Positions 1 to 8,170 of a DNA stretch of 18,500 bases are shown piece by piece. Within the stretch, counting starts at the first letter, position 1. Every line of letters begins with the position of its first letter. The position numbers and the translations under genes are program-made. The notes below the pieces were generated by a model, which had not been told where the DNA came from, made no database searches, and saw nothing but the letters and a program-made list of their open reading frames with translations. Where the stretch lies: assembly GCA_024643585.1 (NCBI GenBank), contig JAHEMP010000002.1, forward strand, positions 15,193-33,692, in the 5' to 3' direction. Source of the stretch: Crocinitomicaceae bacterium. GTDB lineage: Bacteria > Bacteroidota > Bacteroidia > Flavobacteriales_D > Crocinitomicaceae.

Positions 1-1248
1 CAAAATATCCATACGCTCTTCACGTTGTGATCCACCAACTATTTCACCGATTCCTGGGAATAAAACGTCCATGGCTGCTACAGTTTTCCCATCGTCGTTT
101 TGACGCATGTAGAAAGCTTTGATTTCTTTTGGGTAATTGCTCAGAATTACGGGACATTTGAATTCTTTTTCTACCAAATAACGTTCGTGTTCACTTTGTA
201 AATCAATTCCCCAGGAAACATCGTATTTGAATTTTTTCTTTTTGTAGTGCGAAGAATTTTGCAAAACTTCAATCGCTTCTGTGTAGGTTAAACGCTTGAA
301 TTCATTGCCAACGACAAATTTCAAACGGTCAATTAAACCCAATTCGTTTCTTTCGTTTTGTGGCTTTTGCGTTTGTTCTGTAGCATCGCGATCGTGTAAA
401 AACTGCAAATCGTCCTCGCAATTGTCCATTACATATTGACAAATGTATTTCAAGAAATCTTCCGTCAGGTTCATATTGTCAATCAAATCATTGAAAGCAA
501 CTTCAGGCTCTATCATCCAAAATTCGGCCAAGTGACGCGAAGTATTTGAATTTTCAGCTCGGAAAGTTGGCCCAAAAGTATAGACTTGACCTAAAGCCGT
601 TGCCGCCAATTCAGCTTCTAATTGACCAGAAACAGTTAAGTTTACCGGCTTTCCAAAAAAGTCTTCTTTGTAGTCTACTTTTCCCTCTTCATCCAAAGGC
701 AAATTTTCAGGATCTAAGTTGGAAACGCGAAACATTTCTCCAGCACCTTCGGCATCTGAACCTGTAATGATTGGCGTGTGCAAATAGAAATAACCTCTGT
801 CGTTGAAGTATTTGTGAATAGCAAAAGCCACGGCATGACGAATTCTGAAGATTGCTCCAAATGTATTTGTTCTGAAACGCAAGTGGGCTTGTTCACGCAA
901 ATATTCCAACGAGTGCTTTTTAGGTTGCATCACCGTTTTGCTTATTTCGTCTGGATTTGCTTCCCCCAGTATTTCTAGGCTTTCTACGGCCATTTCGAGT
1001 GCCTGACCAGCACCTTGTGACTCGACCAATTTCCCTGTAACGCTAACGGCAGCGCCTGTGGTGATTTTTTTCAAAGTCGCTTCATCGAAGTTTTCAAAGT
1101 CAATAACCGCTTGTAAATTCTTAATGGTGGAACCATCATTGATTTGTACAAAACGGTTGCTTCTAAATGCACGTACCCAACCTTTTGCACAAGCTTCTGT
1201 GCCAATTAGTTTAGGGTCTAAAATTTCGATAATGCGTGTTCTTTTCAT
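1..1248 (-). CDS. asnS: Asparaginyl-tRNA synthetase, 5' part (3' end outside window)
   Basis: Class II aminoacyl-tRNA synthetase that charges tRNA(Asn) with asparagine in the cytoplasm. The reverse strand reads open for 416 codons from an ATG at 1248 (MKRTRIIEIL...) to the window edge. Residues about 17-95 look like the N-terminal OB-fold anticodon-binding domain (KGWVRAFRSNRFVQINDGS). The class II core follows: RFRTNTFGAIFRIRHAV at about 124-140, and motif 2 at about 229-249 (FRAENSNTSRHLAEFWMIEPE without its last residue fits within the 20 limit as FRAENSNTSRHLAEFWMIEP). An insertion rich in acidic residues (about 180-200, NLPLDEEGKVDYKEDFFGKP) is usual in bacterial AsnRS. Motif 3 is not seen because roughly 60-70 C-terminal residues lie beyond position 1. 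The gene is transcribed separately from the dcw operon, since a terminator lies between them. The TSRHLAEFW form of motif 2 favours AsnRS over AspRS. Confidence 0.96.
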   Translation of the reverse strand, partial: MKRTRIIEILDPKLIGTEACAKGWVRAFRSNRFVQINDGSTIKNLQAVIDFENFDEATLKKITTGAAVSVTGKLVESQGAGQALEMAVESLEILGEANPDEISKTVMQPKKHSLEYLREQAHLRFRTNTFGAIFRIRHAVAFAIHKYFNDRGYFYLHTPIITGSDAEGAGEMFRVSNLDPENLPLDEEGKVDYKEDFFGKPVNLTVSGQLEAELAATALGQVYTFGPTFRAENSNTSRHLAEFWMIEPEVAFNDLIDNMNLTEDFLKYICQYVMDNCEDDLQFLHDRDATEQTQKPQNERNELGLIDRLKFVVGNEFKRLTYTEAIEVLQNSSHYKKKKFKYDVSWGIDLQSEHERYLVEKEFKCPVILSNYPKEIKAFYMRQNDDGKTVAAMDVLFPGIGEIVGGSQREERMDIL

Positions 1249-1266
1249 TTTTTCTTGTAATGACTG

Positions 1267-1274
1267 CAAAAGTA
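1267..1274 (-). promoter_or_regulatory. Candidate -7 box of the asnS promoter
   Basis: The minus strand reads TACTTTTG, an exact match to the Bacteroidota -7 consensus TAnnTTTG. Transcription would start about 7 bases downstream, giving a leader of roughly 12 bases before the asnS ATG at 1248. The -33 element is weak: no clean TTTG lies 17-23 bases upstream. The position just after the operon terminator and directly before asnS supports the call. Confidence 0.4.
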
Positions 1275-1322
1275 ATGTTTAACGTGGAATTTGAAAATGT
1301 TTTCTTGGTAGGTTTTTAAAAG

Positions 1323-1402
1323 AGAATGGAGAAGTGAGAACCGAGAAAAGAGAAGGTAGAATGCATAAGTCTCTCTGCTTACGGTTCTCTGATCTCCGTT
1401 CT
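1323..1402. repeat. Imperfect palindrome of about 80 bp, GAGA-rich arms
   Basis: The left arm is almost pure purine (AGAATGGAGA at 1323-1332, GAGAACCG at 1336-1343, AGAGA at 1349-1353). The right arm is its near-complement (CGGTTCTC at 1382-1389, TCTCCGTTCT at 1393-1402). Pairing 1323 with 1402 and moving inward gives two uninterrupted helices of 10 bp (one G-T) and 8 bp, then a broken 5-bp helix and a small apex around ATGCAT (1361-1366). It is too long and lacks a U-tract for an intrinsic terminator. It lies between the yqeY terminator and asnS. It resembles the GAGA-rich palindromic intergenic repeats I associate with Flavobacteriales genomes; membership of a repeat family is inference. 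Confidence 0.6.
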
Positions 1403-1439
1403 AAAAATTGTTTGACAAAAGACATATTTTAAACAATAA

Positions 1440-1472
1440 AAAAGTCGCTCAACCTGTAACTGAGCGACTTTT
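1440..1472 (-). terminator. Rho-independent terminator of the dcw operon
   Basis: A perfect 12-bp stem (AAAAGTCGCTCA at 1440-1451 against TGAGCGACTTTT at 1461-1472) closes a 9-base loop. On the minus strand the hairpin is followed by a T-rich run (TTTTTTATTGTTT). It lies about 50 bases past the stop codon of the yqeY-family gene and is the first terminator-like structure downstream of mraZ, so it is the natural end of the operon transcript. The flanking A and T runs are symmetrical enough that it could also work on the plus strand, but no plus-strand gene ends there. Confidence 0.88.
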
Positions 1473-1524
1473 AAGAGGATTCCAAAAAATAGTTAGAGCA
1501 ATTTTTCGGAGAATAAAGCCTAAT

Positions 1525-1971
1525 TTATTTTGCCAAATGTTCTTTGACTAGGTTTGCAATTACCTTTCCATCCGCTTTTCCAGCTAATTTTCCTGATAAA
1601 ATGCCCATTACTTTGCCCATGTCTTGTGGACCAGCTGCACTGGTTTGAGCAATAGCAGCTTTCACTTCAGTTGCTATTTCTTCTTCCGTCATCATTTTCG
1701 GAAGGTAGGTTTCCAATACATCCGCTTGGAATTTTTCTTCTGCTGCCAAATCTTCACGGTTTTGTTCCACATACAATTGGTGCGTTTCCGTTCGTTGTTT
1801 GTGCAATTTCAGGATGATTTTCATGGCTGTTTCATCTGTAACCTCACCGGATCCAGACGTTGCTTCCAACATCATTTTTGATTTGATATCGCGTAAAACG
1901 GATAATCTGTCTTTGTCTTTGGCCAACATCGCTGTTTTGATATCGGCACTTATTTTTTCCATGAAGCTCAT
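1525..1971 (-). CDS. yqeY: GatB/YqeY-domain protein
   Basis: Protein of 148 aa that matches the whole YqeY family, a free-standing relative of the C-terminal tRNA-binding tail of the GatB amidotransferase subunit. Visible features are the helical N-terminus (MEKISADIKTAMLAKDKDRL), the long charged helix with KIILKLHKQRTETHQLY, PKMMTEEEI, and the family-typical end MGKVMGILSGKLAGKADG. The cellular role of stand-alone YqeY proteins is not well established. The start ATG at 1971 overlaps the ftsZ stop by one base (TAATG), which implies translational coupling. A second in-frame Met at residue 4 is a possible alternative start. It is the last gene of the operon. Confidence 0.92.
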   Translation of the reverse strand: MSFMEKISADIKTAMLAKDKDRLSVLRDIKSKMMLEATSGSGEVTDETAMKIILKLHKQRTETHQLYVEQNREDLAAEEKFQADVLETYLPKMMTEEEIATEVKAAIAQTSAAGPQDMGKVMGILSGKLAGKADGKVIANLVKEHLAK

Positions 1972-3560
1972 TAATCTACATTATCGTGTAAGAATGAATT
2001 TCCTCCTCGTAAAGTTGTTCCACCTTCACTATCGTTAAGGCCGAAACGAGAAATCTTTTCATCGTCACTGTGTTTCGTATTGTCCAATTGAATATTACGA
2101 CGAACGTATGCTGGTTCTTTTTCGTATTCATTCAATCCATTTGGTTTTTTTAATTTCAAGGTATATTCCTGAATACGCTGCATGCGTTCCATGTTGCGTT
2201 TTTGTTGTTCTTCAGGACTGATAATGGTTTTGCGTTCTTCTGGCTCAGTAGATTCAGAAGTGATATCCATATTTTCTTCGTCCAAAATGTAGCGTGTGAT
2301 CTGTTCTTCTTCTTGAACCGCTCCAATTTCAACTTCCCAATCAAAATTGATCGCTTTTTGATCTTCCGTTTCCATTGTTTTCATAAATGGTTCTTCTGAC
2401 TCTAGTTCAGCGGATGGAAGTTCGATTTCTGTTGTTTCATTAACGGGCTCAGACTTTAAAAAAGGCTCGGGTTCTGTCACTGGTTGCTCAGCTGATGGTG
2501 CAACTTGCATTGGGTTTGACATTGGAGCTACCACTTCTTTTTTGACTTCACTATCTAAGTCAAGTACTTTTTTAGCGGGTTCGCTTTCGCCTCCAATTGT
2601 TTCATTGGCATTGAAACCTGTCGCAATGATAGTAACGCTCAATTTGTCGCCAAGAGTGGCATCGTACCCGTGCCCCCAAATTACATCAGCAGTGGATCCT
2701 GCTTCGTCTTGAATGTAGTCTGTAATTTCTGTGATTTCGTCCATCAAAACTTCATTGTCGCCATACGTGATGTTTAACAACACGTACTTGGCTCCTGAAA
2801 TTTCGTTGTCATTCAACAATGGAGAATTCAATGCTTTTTGAACCGCTTTTGTCGCGCGGTTTTCACCTTCCGAAGTTGCGCTACCCATAATGGCAACACC
2901 GCTATCTTTCATTACCGTTTGAACATCATTGAAATCGACGTTAATTGCACCAGTAACAGAAATCACGTCTGCGATTCCTTTTGCTGCGGTTGCTAGTACA
3001 TCATCTGCTTGAGAAAAGGCATTTCCTATGGTCAAGTTACCTGAAATTTCGCGTAATTTTTCATTGTTAATCACCAATAAAGTGTCAACGGCTTCGCGCA
3101 TTTCTTGCAAACCTTCTTCTGCTTGTTGTCTTCTTTTACGACCTTCGAAACCAAATGGAACTGTGATGATTCCTACAGTAAGGATTCCCATTTCTTTCGC
3201 AATCTTAGCAATAACTGGCGCGGCACCTGTACCGGTTCCACCACCCATTCCTGCTGTTACGAAAACCATCTTGGTTCCGTTTGACAACAAATCTTTTATT
3301 TCGTCAATATTTTCAACGGCTGCATTTTTCCCTATTTCAGGAATAGAACCAGCTCCTCGTCCTTCCGTTAATGAAGGGCCAAGTTGAATTTTGAAAGGTA
3401 CAGGTGAAATATCCAGAGCCTGACGATCCGTGTTGCATACGAAAAAGTCAACTCCTACGATGCCTAGTTTGTACATGTGGTTAACAGCGTTGCTACCACC
3501 GCCTCCTACACCAATTACTTTGATGATCGAGGTTGTGTCTTTTGGCAAATCAAATTCCAT
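1971..3560 (-). CDS. ftsZ: Cell division protein FtsZ
   Basis: Tubulin-like GTPase that polymerises into the Z-ring at midcell and recruits the divisome. The protein has 529 aa. The GTPase domain (about 1-318) shows GGGGSNAVN at 19-27, the tubulin signature GGGTGTG at 106-112, and the T7 catalytic loop NVDFNDV at 207-213. From about 320 to 495 runs a long, low-complexity, Glu-rich linker, much longer than in Escherichia coli FtsZ (383 aa in total). The last 30 or so residues (SRFGLNDSEGGTTL, then NSFLHDNVD) form the conserved C-terminal peptide region that binds FtsA; the NSFLHDNVD ending is typical of Bacteroidota. Thirty bases separate it from ftsA, the widest gap in the cluster. Its stop overlaps the yqeY start. 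Confidence 0.98.
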   Translation of the reverse strand: MEFDLPKDTTSIIKVIGVGGGGSNAVNHMYKLGIVGVDFFVCNTDRQALDISPVPFKIQLGPSLTEGRGAGSIPEIGKNAAVENIDEIKDLLSNGTKMVFVTAGMGGGTGTGAAPVIAKIAKEMGILTVGIITVPFGFEGRKRRQQAEEGLQEMREAVDTLLVINNEKLREISGNLTIGNAFSQADDVLATAAKGIADVISVTGAINVDFNDVQTVMKDSGVAIMGSATSEGENRATKAVQKALNSPLLNDNEISGAKYVLLNITYGDNEVLMDEITEITDYIQDEAGSTADVIWGHGYDATLGDKLSVTIIATGFNANETIGGESEPAKKVLDLDSEVKKEVVAPMSNPMQVAPSAEQPVTEPEPFLKSEPVNETTEIELPSAELESEEPFMKTMETEDQKAINFDWEVEIGAVQEEEQITRYILDEENMDITSESTEPEERKTIISPEEQQKRNMERMQRIQEYTLKLKKPNGLNEYEKEPAYVRRNIQLDNTKHSDDEKISRFGLNDSEGGTTLRGGNSFLHDNVD

Positions 3561-3590
3561 TGTGTTTGTTTTTAGTTAGTGTCACTTTTA

Positions 3591-4889
3591 TTAATCTTCT
3601 TCCGAGAACCACTCTTTGCTTTGTGCAATGATCTTATCAAAAAATGTACTTCTCGATTTTTTTGAGTGCGTTTTTACGTTTGTAGTTTCTCCGCTTTCAG
3701 AAGTTTTAAGGCGCTCGTGGCCTTCGAAGCCTTTTAGCACCAACCCAATACCAGTCGAGTACATAGGGCTTGTTAATCCTTCAATTTTATTGTTATTTGC
3801 TAAATGCTCTGTTGGGTAACCCACACGAGAATCCATTCCTGTTACGTACTCAAATAGCTGTGTTAAGTGTTTCAGTTGAGCTCCTCCACCGGTTACTACG
3901 ATACCACCAATTAGTTTCTTTTCATAACCCGAATTTCTGATTTCATAGTGCACCAATTCGATGATTTCTTCCATTCGGCTTTGAATGATATTCGCCAAAT
4001 TTCTTAGGGTAATTTCTTTTGGTTCTCTACCTCGCAATCCAGGAATACAAACAACTTCGTTTTCACTACTTTCACTTGCCAATGCCGAGCCGAATTTTTG
4101 TTTCAACATTTCAGCTTGTCGCTTCATGATCGTGCAACCTTCTTTGATATCTTCGGTAATTACATTTCCTCCAAATGGGATAACAGCTGTATGACGTATT
4201 ATTCCTTCGTGAAAAATGGCAATATCAGTTGTGCCTCCACCTATGTCAACCAAAACAACTCCAGCTTCTTTTTCTTCTTCGGAAAGAACGGCTTCGGCAG
4301 ATGCAATTGGCTCAAGAATGATGTCGTTAACTTCTAAGTTTGCTTTTTGAACACATTTGTTGATGTTAAGCACAGCCCCTACATTACCGGTGATAATGTG
4401 GAAATTCGCTTCCAAACGAACACCAGCATGTCCAATAGGATCTTTTATTCCTTGTTCGTTGTCAATGATATACTCTTGCGGAATAACGGTGATGATTTCT
4501 TCACCCGGTTGCATGACCAAACGGTACATATCCTCAACCAAAGCATCAATATCTTTCTGACTTATTTCGTTTACGCTTTGAGAGCGTGTATGTATACCTC
4601 GGTGTTGTAAACTTTTGATGTGTTGACCAGCAATGCCAACATTTACGCTTTTTAGCGTCATTAAAAGATTTCCATCCAAAGAGTCCTGTGCTTGAGCAAC
4701 AGCTGTTTCTATTGAGAAAACGGTTTTTTCAATGTTTGATACGATTCCACGCAACACACCCAATGACTCGCTAGAGCCCATGGCTAGAATTTCTATTTTA
4801 CCATGTTCGTTTTTGCGACCAACAAAACAAGCAATCTTTGTTGTTCCTATGTCTAGCCCGACTACAACCTTAGAACCGTTATCCGTCAT
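3591..4889 (-). CDS. ftsA: Cell division protein FtsA
   Basis: Actin-like ATPase that tethers FtsZ filaments to the inner membrane. The 432-residue protein has phosphate-1 motif GLDIGTTK (11-18), phosphate-2 motif DIGGGTTDI (215-223) and adenosine motif GGIVVTGGGAQLK (328-340). The 1C subdomain lies between the first two. The C-terminus (about 413-429, STFFDKIIAQSKEWF) is an amphipathic helix with Phe and Trp on one face, the expected membrane-targeting sequence. I chose the ATG at 4889, four bases after the ftsQ stop. An in-frame TTG at 4910 would add seven residues (ERKNKN after the initiator) that overlap ftsQ and do not look like an FtsA N-terminus. Confidence 0.97.
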   Translation of the reverse strand: MTDNGSKVVVGLDIGTTKIACFVGRKNEHGKIEILAMGSSESLGVLRGIVSNIEKTVFSIETAVAQAQDSLDGNLLMTLKSVNVGIAGQHIKSLQHRGIHTRSQSVNEISQKDIDALVEDMYRLVMQPGEEIITVIPQEYIIDNEQGIKDPIGHAGVRLEANFHIITGNVGAVLNINKCVQKANLEVNDIILEPIASAEAVLSEEEKEAGVVLVDIGGGTTDIAIFHEGIIRHTAVIPFGGNVITEDIKEGCTIMKRQAEMLKQKFGSALASESSENEVVCIPGLRGREPKEITLRNLANIIQSRMEEIIELVHYEIRNSGYEKKLIGGIVVTGGGAQLKHLTQLFEYVTGMDSRVGYPTEHLANNNKIEGLTSPMYSTGIGLVLKGFEGHERLKTSESGETTNVKTHSKKSRSTFFDKIIAQSKEWFSEED

Positions 4890-4893
4890 ATTC

Positions 4894-5700
4894 TTATTTT
4901 TTCTTTCCAACTATCTGATTCTCGTATTTGAGAATAATTTCACTGTATTTATTCCATCCTTCAAAAGGCAAACCATGCTTGTAAAAGACTTTTAGTTTTT
5001 CAAATTTGTCCGAAACTTCCTTATCTGTGTAAGCTGTTCCAAAAACAATAGTATGCCCTCCAACCTGCGGTACTAGTATGAAATCACCTTTTTTGTTCAA
5101 GTGAATTTGTGCTATTTGAGCCCGGAGGAATGGATCATTACAAACATAGCTCGTAATACGATACACATCGTCCAACTTATGAATACTTTTCAAGGAATCA
5201 TTGTTAATTAGGTCAGGTACAGAAGGGGAATTTAATTTGTCGGGAATAAAGCCGTTTACAACAACAACTCTTGCCGTATGAGAAGATGAGGGATTCATCG
5301 TATATCCTTCTCTATCCAAATAAAATGTTTCACCGTATTGGTTGAAAATTCTAGCAATTGGGACTCTTAATTCTATATCGATTGACCAATTGGGACCAAT
5401 TTTAGTGAACACCTTAACTTCTCTAACTTCTGGCATTGCCTCAATGAATTTTTCCAGTTTGACAATATCAAGCTGCTCAAATCTCTGTCCTGAATATATT
5501 AGTTTTTCAGATTGTATCCGTTCCATTAATTCCGTTTCGGTCAAAAAGCTACTTTCCCCTGGTGGAACGTGAATTATGACTTTCGGCGTTGAAAGGATCG
5601 TTTCATTTTGTGCTTTGTAGACAAAAGCCATCAAAGCAATTAACATTGCAAATGAAAGTGTGATAAGCAAGATTTTTTGCCACTTTTTCATTTGTTGCAT
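4894..5700 (-). CDS. ftsQ: Cell division protein FtsQ
   Basis: Bitopic inner-membrane protein of the divisome scaffold, acting in the periplasm through a POTRA domain. Of 268 aa, residues 1-7 are basic and 8-27 form one membrane-spanning helix (ILLITLSFAMLIALMAFVY). A POTRA-like segment follows (about 40-115; FLTETELMERIQ, then MPEVREVKVFTKIGPNWSI). The FtsQ domain continues with RVPIARIFNQYGETFYLDREG. This family is poorly conserved, so position between murC and ftsA is strong support. Two starts are possible: ATG at 5700 (MQQMKKW), overlapping murC by 13 bases, or ATG at 5691 (MKKW), which forms an ATGA overlap with the murC stop. I keep the longer form, but the shorter is equally plausible. 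Confidence 0.92.
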   Translation of the reverse strand: MQQMKKWQKILLITLSFAMLIALMAFVYKAQNETILSTPKVIIHVPPGESSFLTETELMERIQSEKLIYSGQRFEQLDIVKLEKFIEAMPEVREVKVFTKIGPNWSIDIELRVPIARIFNQYGETFYLDREGYTMNPSSSHTARVVVVNGFIPDKLNSPSVPDLINNDSLKSIHKLDDVYRITSYVCNDPFLRAQIAQIHLNKKGDFILVPQVGGHTIVFGTAYTDKEVSDKFEKLKVFYKHGLPFEGWNKYSEIILKYENQIVGKKK

Positions 5701-7070
5701 TTTAAGTTTTTAATGGGATGAACCAACCTGTCAATATCTCCAGCACCTATTGTCAATAATACACAATCATCGAGATTCTCAATATGTGAAAGCATGTTGG
5801 CTGCCTCGACAATTGATTTTGCTTTGGCAGTAATTTTATCGAGTAATGCCTCACTTGTTACACCTTCAATTGGTTCTTCACGCGCCGGATAAATGGGCAT
5901 AAGAATTAGTTCATCCAAGCGAGATAATTGTTCAGCAAACCCATCGAAAAAATCTCTAGTTCTAGAAAATAAGTGGGGTTGAAATATGCCAACAACTTTA
6001 CGATTAGGATAGAGAAGATCGATTGAATCTAAAAATGCTTTTATTTCAGTCGGGTGATGCGCGTAGTCGTCAATAAAGGTGAAGTTATCAGACTTACAAT
6101 GGTATTCAAATCGTCTTTTAACGCCCTTAAATGTCGATAACCCATGTCTGATTTCTCCTTCAGACAAGCCAAGCCAAAGCAGCAATGCAATACAGGATAA
6201 TGCATTTTCAGCATTGTGTATGCCCGGAATTCCAAGTATTACGTTTTCCCATTTGATATTTGGTCCAGTAACATTAAAAATAAATTGTTCATTTTCGAAG
6301 CGCAAATCTGTTGCATTGTAATTCGCGTTGGAATCATTTACAGCGTAGGTTACGGTTTTGGCATTTGGCTTCAATGCAAGACCATGTTTTAAAACAAGCA
6401 ATCCGTCCGCATCAATTAGATTGGCATAATCTTCAAACCCTTTGTTGAAATTTTCAACAGTTCCGTAAATATCGAGGTGATCAGCATCCATCGCAGTTAC
6501 TATCGATGCAAATGGTTTAAGTTGCAAGAAACTTCTGTCAAATTCATCGGCCTCAATAACGGTAAACTCAGCTTCAGGATTGCTTAAGAAATTTGAGCCG
6601 AAGTTGCTTGAAATCCCACCTAAAAACGCATTGCAATGGAGTGAAGATTCGTTTAAAACATGAGCCAACAGGCAGCTTGTGGTCGTTTTGCCGTGGGTTC
6701 CAGCAACGCCCAAGCCTTTGTAATTTCTGGTTAATATTCCGAGTACTTCAGAGCGTTTGAATATTTGAAATTCTTCCTCTTGAAAAGCCAATAATTCTCC
6801 AAAATTAACAGGAACAGCCGGGGTTCTAATAACCAAGGTGTTTTCTTTGGAAGTTATTTCTTTAACCCCATTTCCAAGATCCTCAAAGTGAATTTTCCCA
6901 CCTAACTTCAACAAATCGTCCGTAATGGTACTTGGAGTTTTGTCGTAACCCAACACTTCTTTTCCTTCAGAGATGAAGTATTTTGCTAATGCGGACATAC
7001 CAATACCACCAATGCCTAAAAAGTAGACTTTTGTATATTTTGAAAGCGCTATGTTGTCTAATTTACTCAA
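5688..7070 (-). CDS. murC: UDP-N-acetylmuramate--L-alanine ligase (MurC)
   Basis: ATP-dependent Mur ligase that adds the first amino acid, L-alanine, to UDP-MurNAc in the cytoplasm. Residues 19-27 (GIGGIGMSA) begin the UDP-binding N-domain. The P-loop is GTHGKTT at 124-130, followed by ADEFDRSF (174-181), DADHLDIYG (195-203), GVKRRFE (316-322) and DDYAHHPTEI (334-343). The length of 460 aa is usual. The start is TTG at 7070, which overlaps the murG stop as TTGA. No ATG or GTG precedes it in frame before a stop at 7095-7097, and the next Met (residue 25) lies inside the nucleotide-binding loop, so TTG is well supported. No ddl gene follows, unlike in Escherichia coli. Confidence 0.97.
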   Translation of the reverse strand: MSKLDNIALSKYTKVYFLGIGGIGMSALAKYFISEGKEVLGYDKTPSTITDDLLKLGGKIHFEDLGNGVKEITSKENTLVIRTPAVPVNFGELLAFQEEEFQIFKRSEVLGILTRNYKGLGVAGTHGKTTTSCLLAHVLNESSLHCNAFLGGISSNFGSNFLSNPEAEFTVIEADEFDRSFLQLKPFASIVTAMDADHLDIYGTVENFNKGFEDYANLIDADGLLVLKHGLALKPNAKTVTYAVNDSNANYNATDLRFENEQFIFNVTGPNIKWENVILGIPGIHNAENALSCIALLLWLGLSEGEIRHGLSTFKGVKRRFEYHCKSDNFTFIDDYAHHPTEIKAFLDSIDLLYPNRKVVGIFQPHLFSRTRDFFDGFAEQLSRLDELILMPIYPAREEPIEGVTSEALLDKITAKAKSIVEAANMLSHIENLDDCVLLTIGAGDIDRLVHPIKNLKCNK

Positions 7071-8170
7071 GGTTTGGCTATTGATTCTATAACGTTAAGT
7101 ATGTCTTTTGTTGCGTTTTTCTTTCCTAGCTTGAGGATGTTTTCAGATAAATTGCTTTGCTCTTTTTCGTCTATCATTAACTTCATTATGCCGTTTACAA
7201 GTTCTTGACGTGCATCAGCGTCTTTTATCAGGATAGCGGCATTTTTATTGACCAGTGCCATTGCGTTTTTCGTCTGGTGATCTTCTGCCACATTCGGTGA
7301 TGGCACCAAAATAATCGGCTTACCTACTAGGCACAATTCAGAAACAGAAAGGGCCCCGGCTCTTGAAACGATAATATCTGCAGCTCGGTAAGCCTCTGCC
7401 ATTTCTTGAATGAAGGCAGAGTAATGGATGTTTTTAAGATTTTGGGTTTTCAATTTTTCATCTATTCCGTCGATATAAAATTTCCCGACTTGCCACAAAA
7501 GTTGATAACCGCTATTTTCAATTTGGTTGATGCTATTTAGTATTGAATCGTTTAAAGTTTTTGCGCCCAAGCTTCCACCCATGACGAAGATGGTTGGGAG
7601 GTCGCGATTTAAACCTAAAATTTTTCGCGCCACAGATTGATTATTATCTGCTGGTAGTGCGTTCCAGCGAACAGGGTTTCCAGTCAAATGCAATTTTTCC
7701 TTTCCGAAAACGGTTTCCAAATTGTCGTACGCTACACAAATGGCTTTTGCTTTTTTGGCAAGAATTCTATTGGTTTTTCCTGGGTATGAATTCTGTTCTT
7801 GCAATAGGGTAGGTATACCTAATAAATTAGCCATTTGTAAGGTTGGGCCAGAAGCATATCCGCCAACTCCAATGACCACTTGAGGGTTGAACTTTTTTAT
7901 TATTTTTCTCGCTTTTATAAGACTAGATATAATTTTGAATGGTAAAAGAAAGTTAGAAAATGACAATTTTCTTTGAAAACCTCGAATGTCCAATCCAACA
8001 ATTTTATAACCTGCTGAAGGCACTTTTTCCATTTCCATTTTGCCTTGTGCACCAATGAAAAGTATATCTACTTCTGGATACTTTGCTTTTATTTCATCAG
8101 CAATAGCTACGGCTGGAAATATGTGTCCACCTGTTCCGCCACCTGAAATAATAACGCGTTCTAGTTTCAT
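7067..8170 (-). CDS. murG: MurG, lipid II-forming GlcNAc transferase
   Basis: Peripheral inner-membrane glycosyltransferase (GT28 family) that transfers GlcNAc from UDP-GlcNAc onto lipid I to make lipid II. The protein has 367 aa from the ATG at 8170. Motifs are GGGTGGHIFPA (10-20), GVGGYASGP (101-109), QEQNSYPGKTNR (124-135), GGSLGA (198-203), the donor-binding RAGALSVSEL (270-279) and HQTKNA (298-303). The frame stays open upstream to 8365, but those 65 codons lie inside ftsW and encode no MurG-like sequence. The ATG at 8170 forms an ATGA overlap with the ftsW stop and puts the glycine-rich loop at the right distance from the N-terminus. Confidence 0.98.
   Translation of the reverse strand: MKLERVIISGGGTGGHIFPAVAIADEIKAKYPEVDILFIGAQGKMEMEKVPSAGYKIVGLDIRGFQRKLSFSNFLLPFKIISSLIKARKIIKKFNPQVVIGVGGYASGPTLQMANLLGIPTLLQEQNSYPGKTNRILAKKAKAICVAYDNLETVFGKEKLHLTGNPVRWNALPADNNQSVARKILGLNRDLPTIFVMGGSLGAKTLNDSILNSINQIENSGYQLLWQVGKFYIDGIDEKLKTQNLKNIHYSAFIQEMAEAYRAADIIVSRAGALSVSELCLVGKPIILVPSPNVAEDHQTKNAMALVNKNAAILIKDADARQELVNGIMKLMIDEKEQSNLSENILKLGKKNATKDILNVIESIAKP

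Noticed and set aside
1321..1402. GAGA-rich tract considered as a CRISPR or tandem-repeat array
   Set aside because: There are no regularly spaced identical repeats with distinct spacers. The structure is a single imperfect palindrome.
3028..3387. 119-codon plus-strand open frame
   Set aside because: It is antisense to the highly conserved ftsZ GTPase domain and has the Pro/Ser-rich composition of a shadow frame. The same applies to the other plus-strand frames across the operon.
4890..4910. TTG start for ftsA seven codons upstream
   Set aside because: An ATG four bases after the ftsQ stop gives a normal FtsA N-terminus; the extension lies mostly within the ftsQ end.
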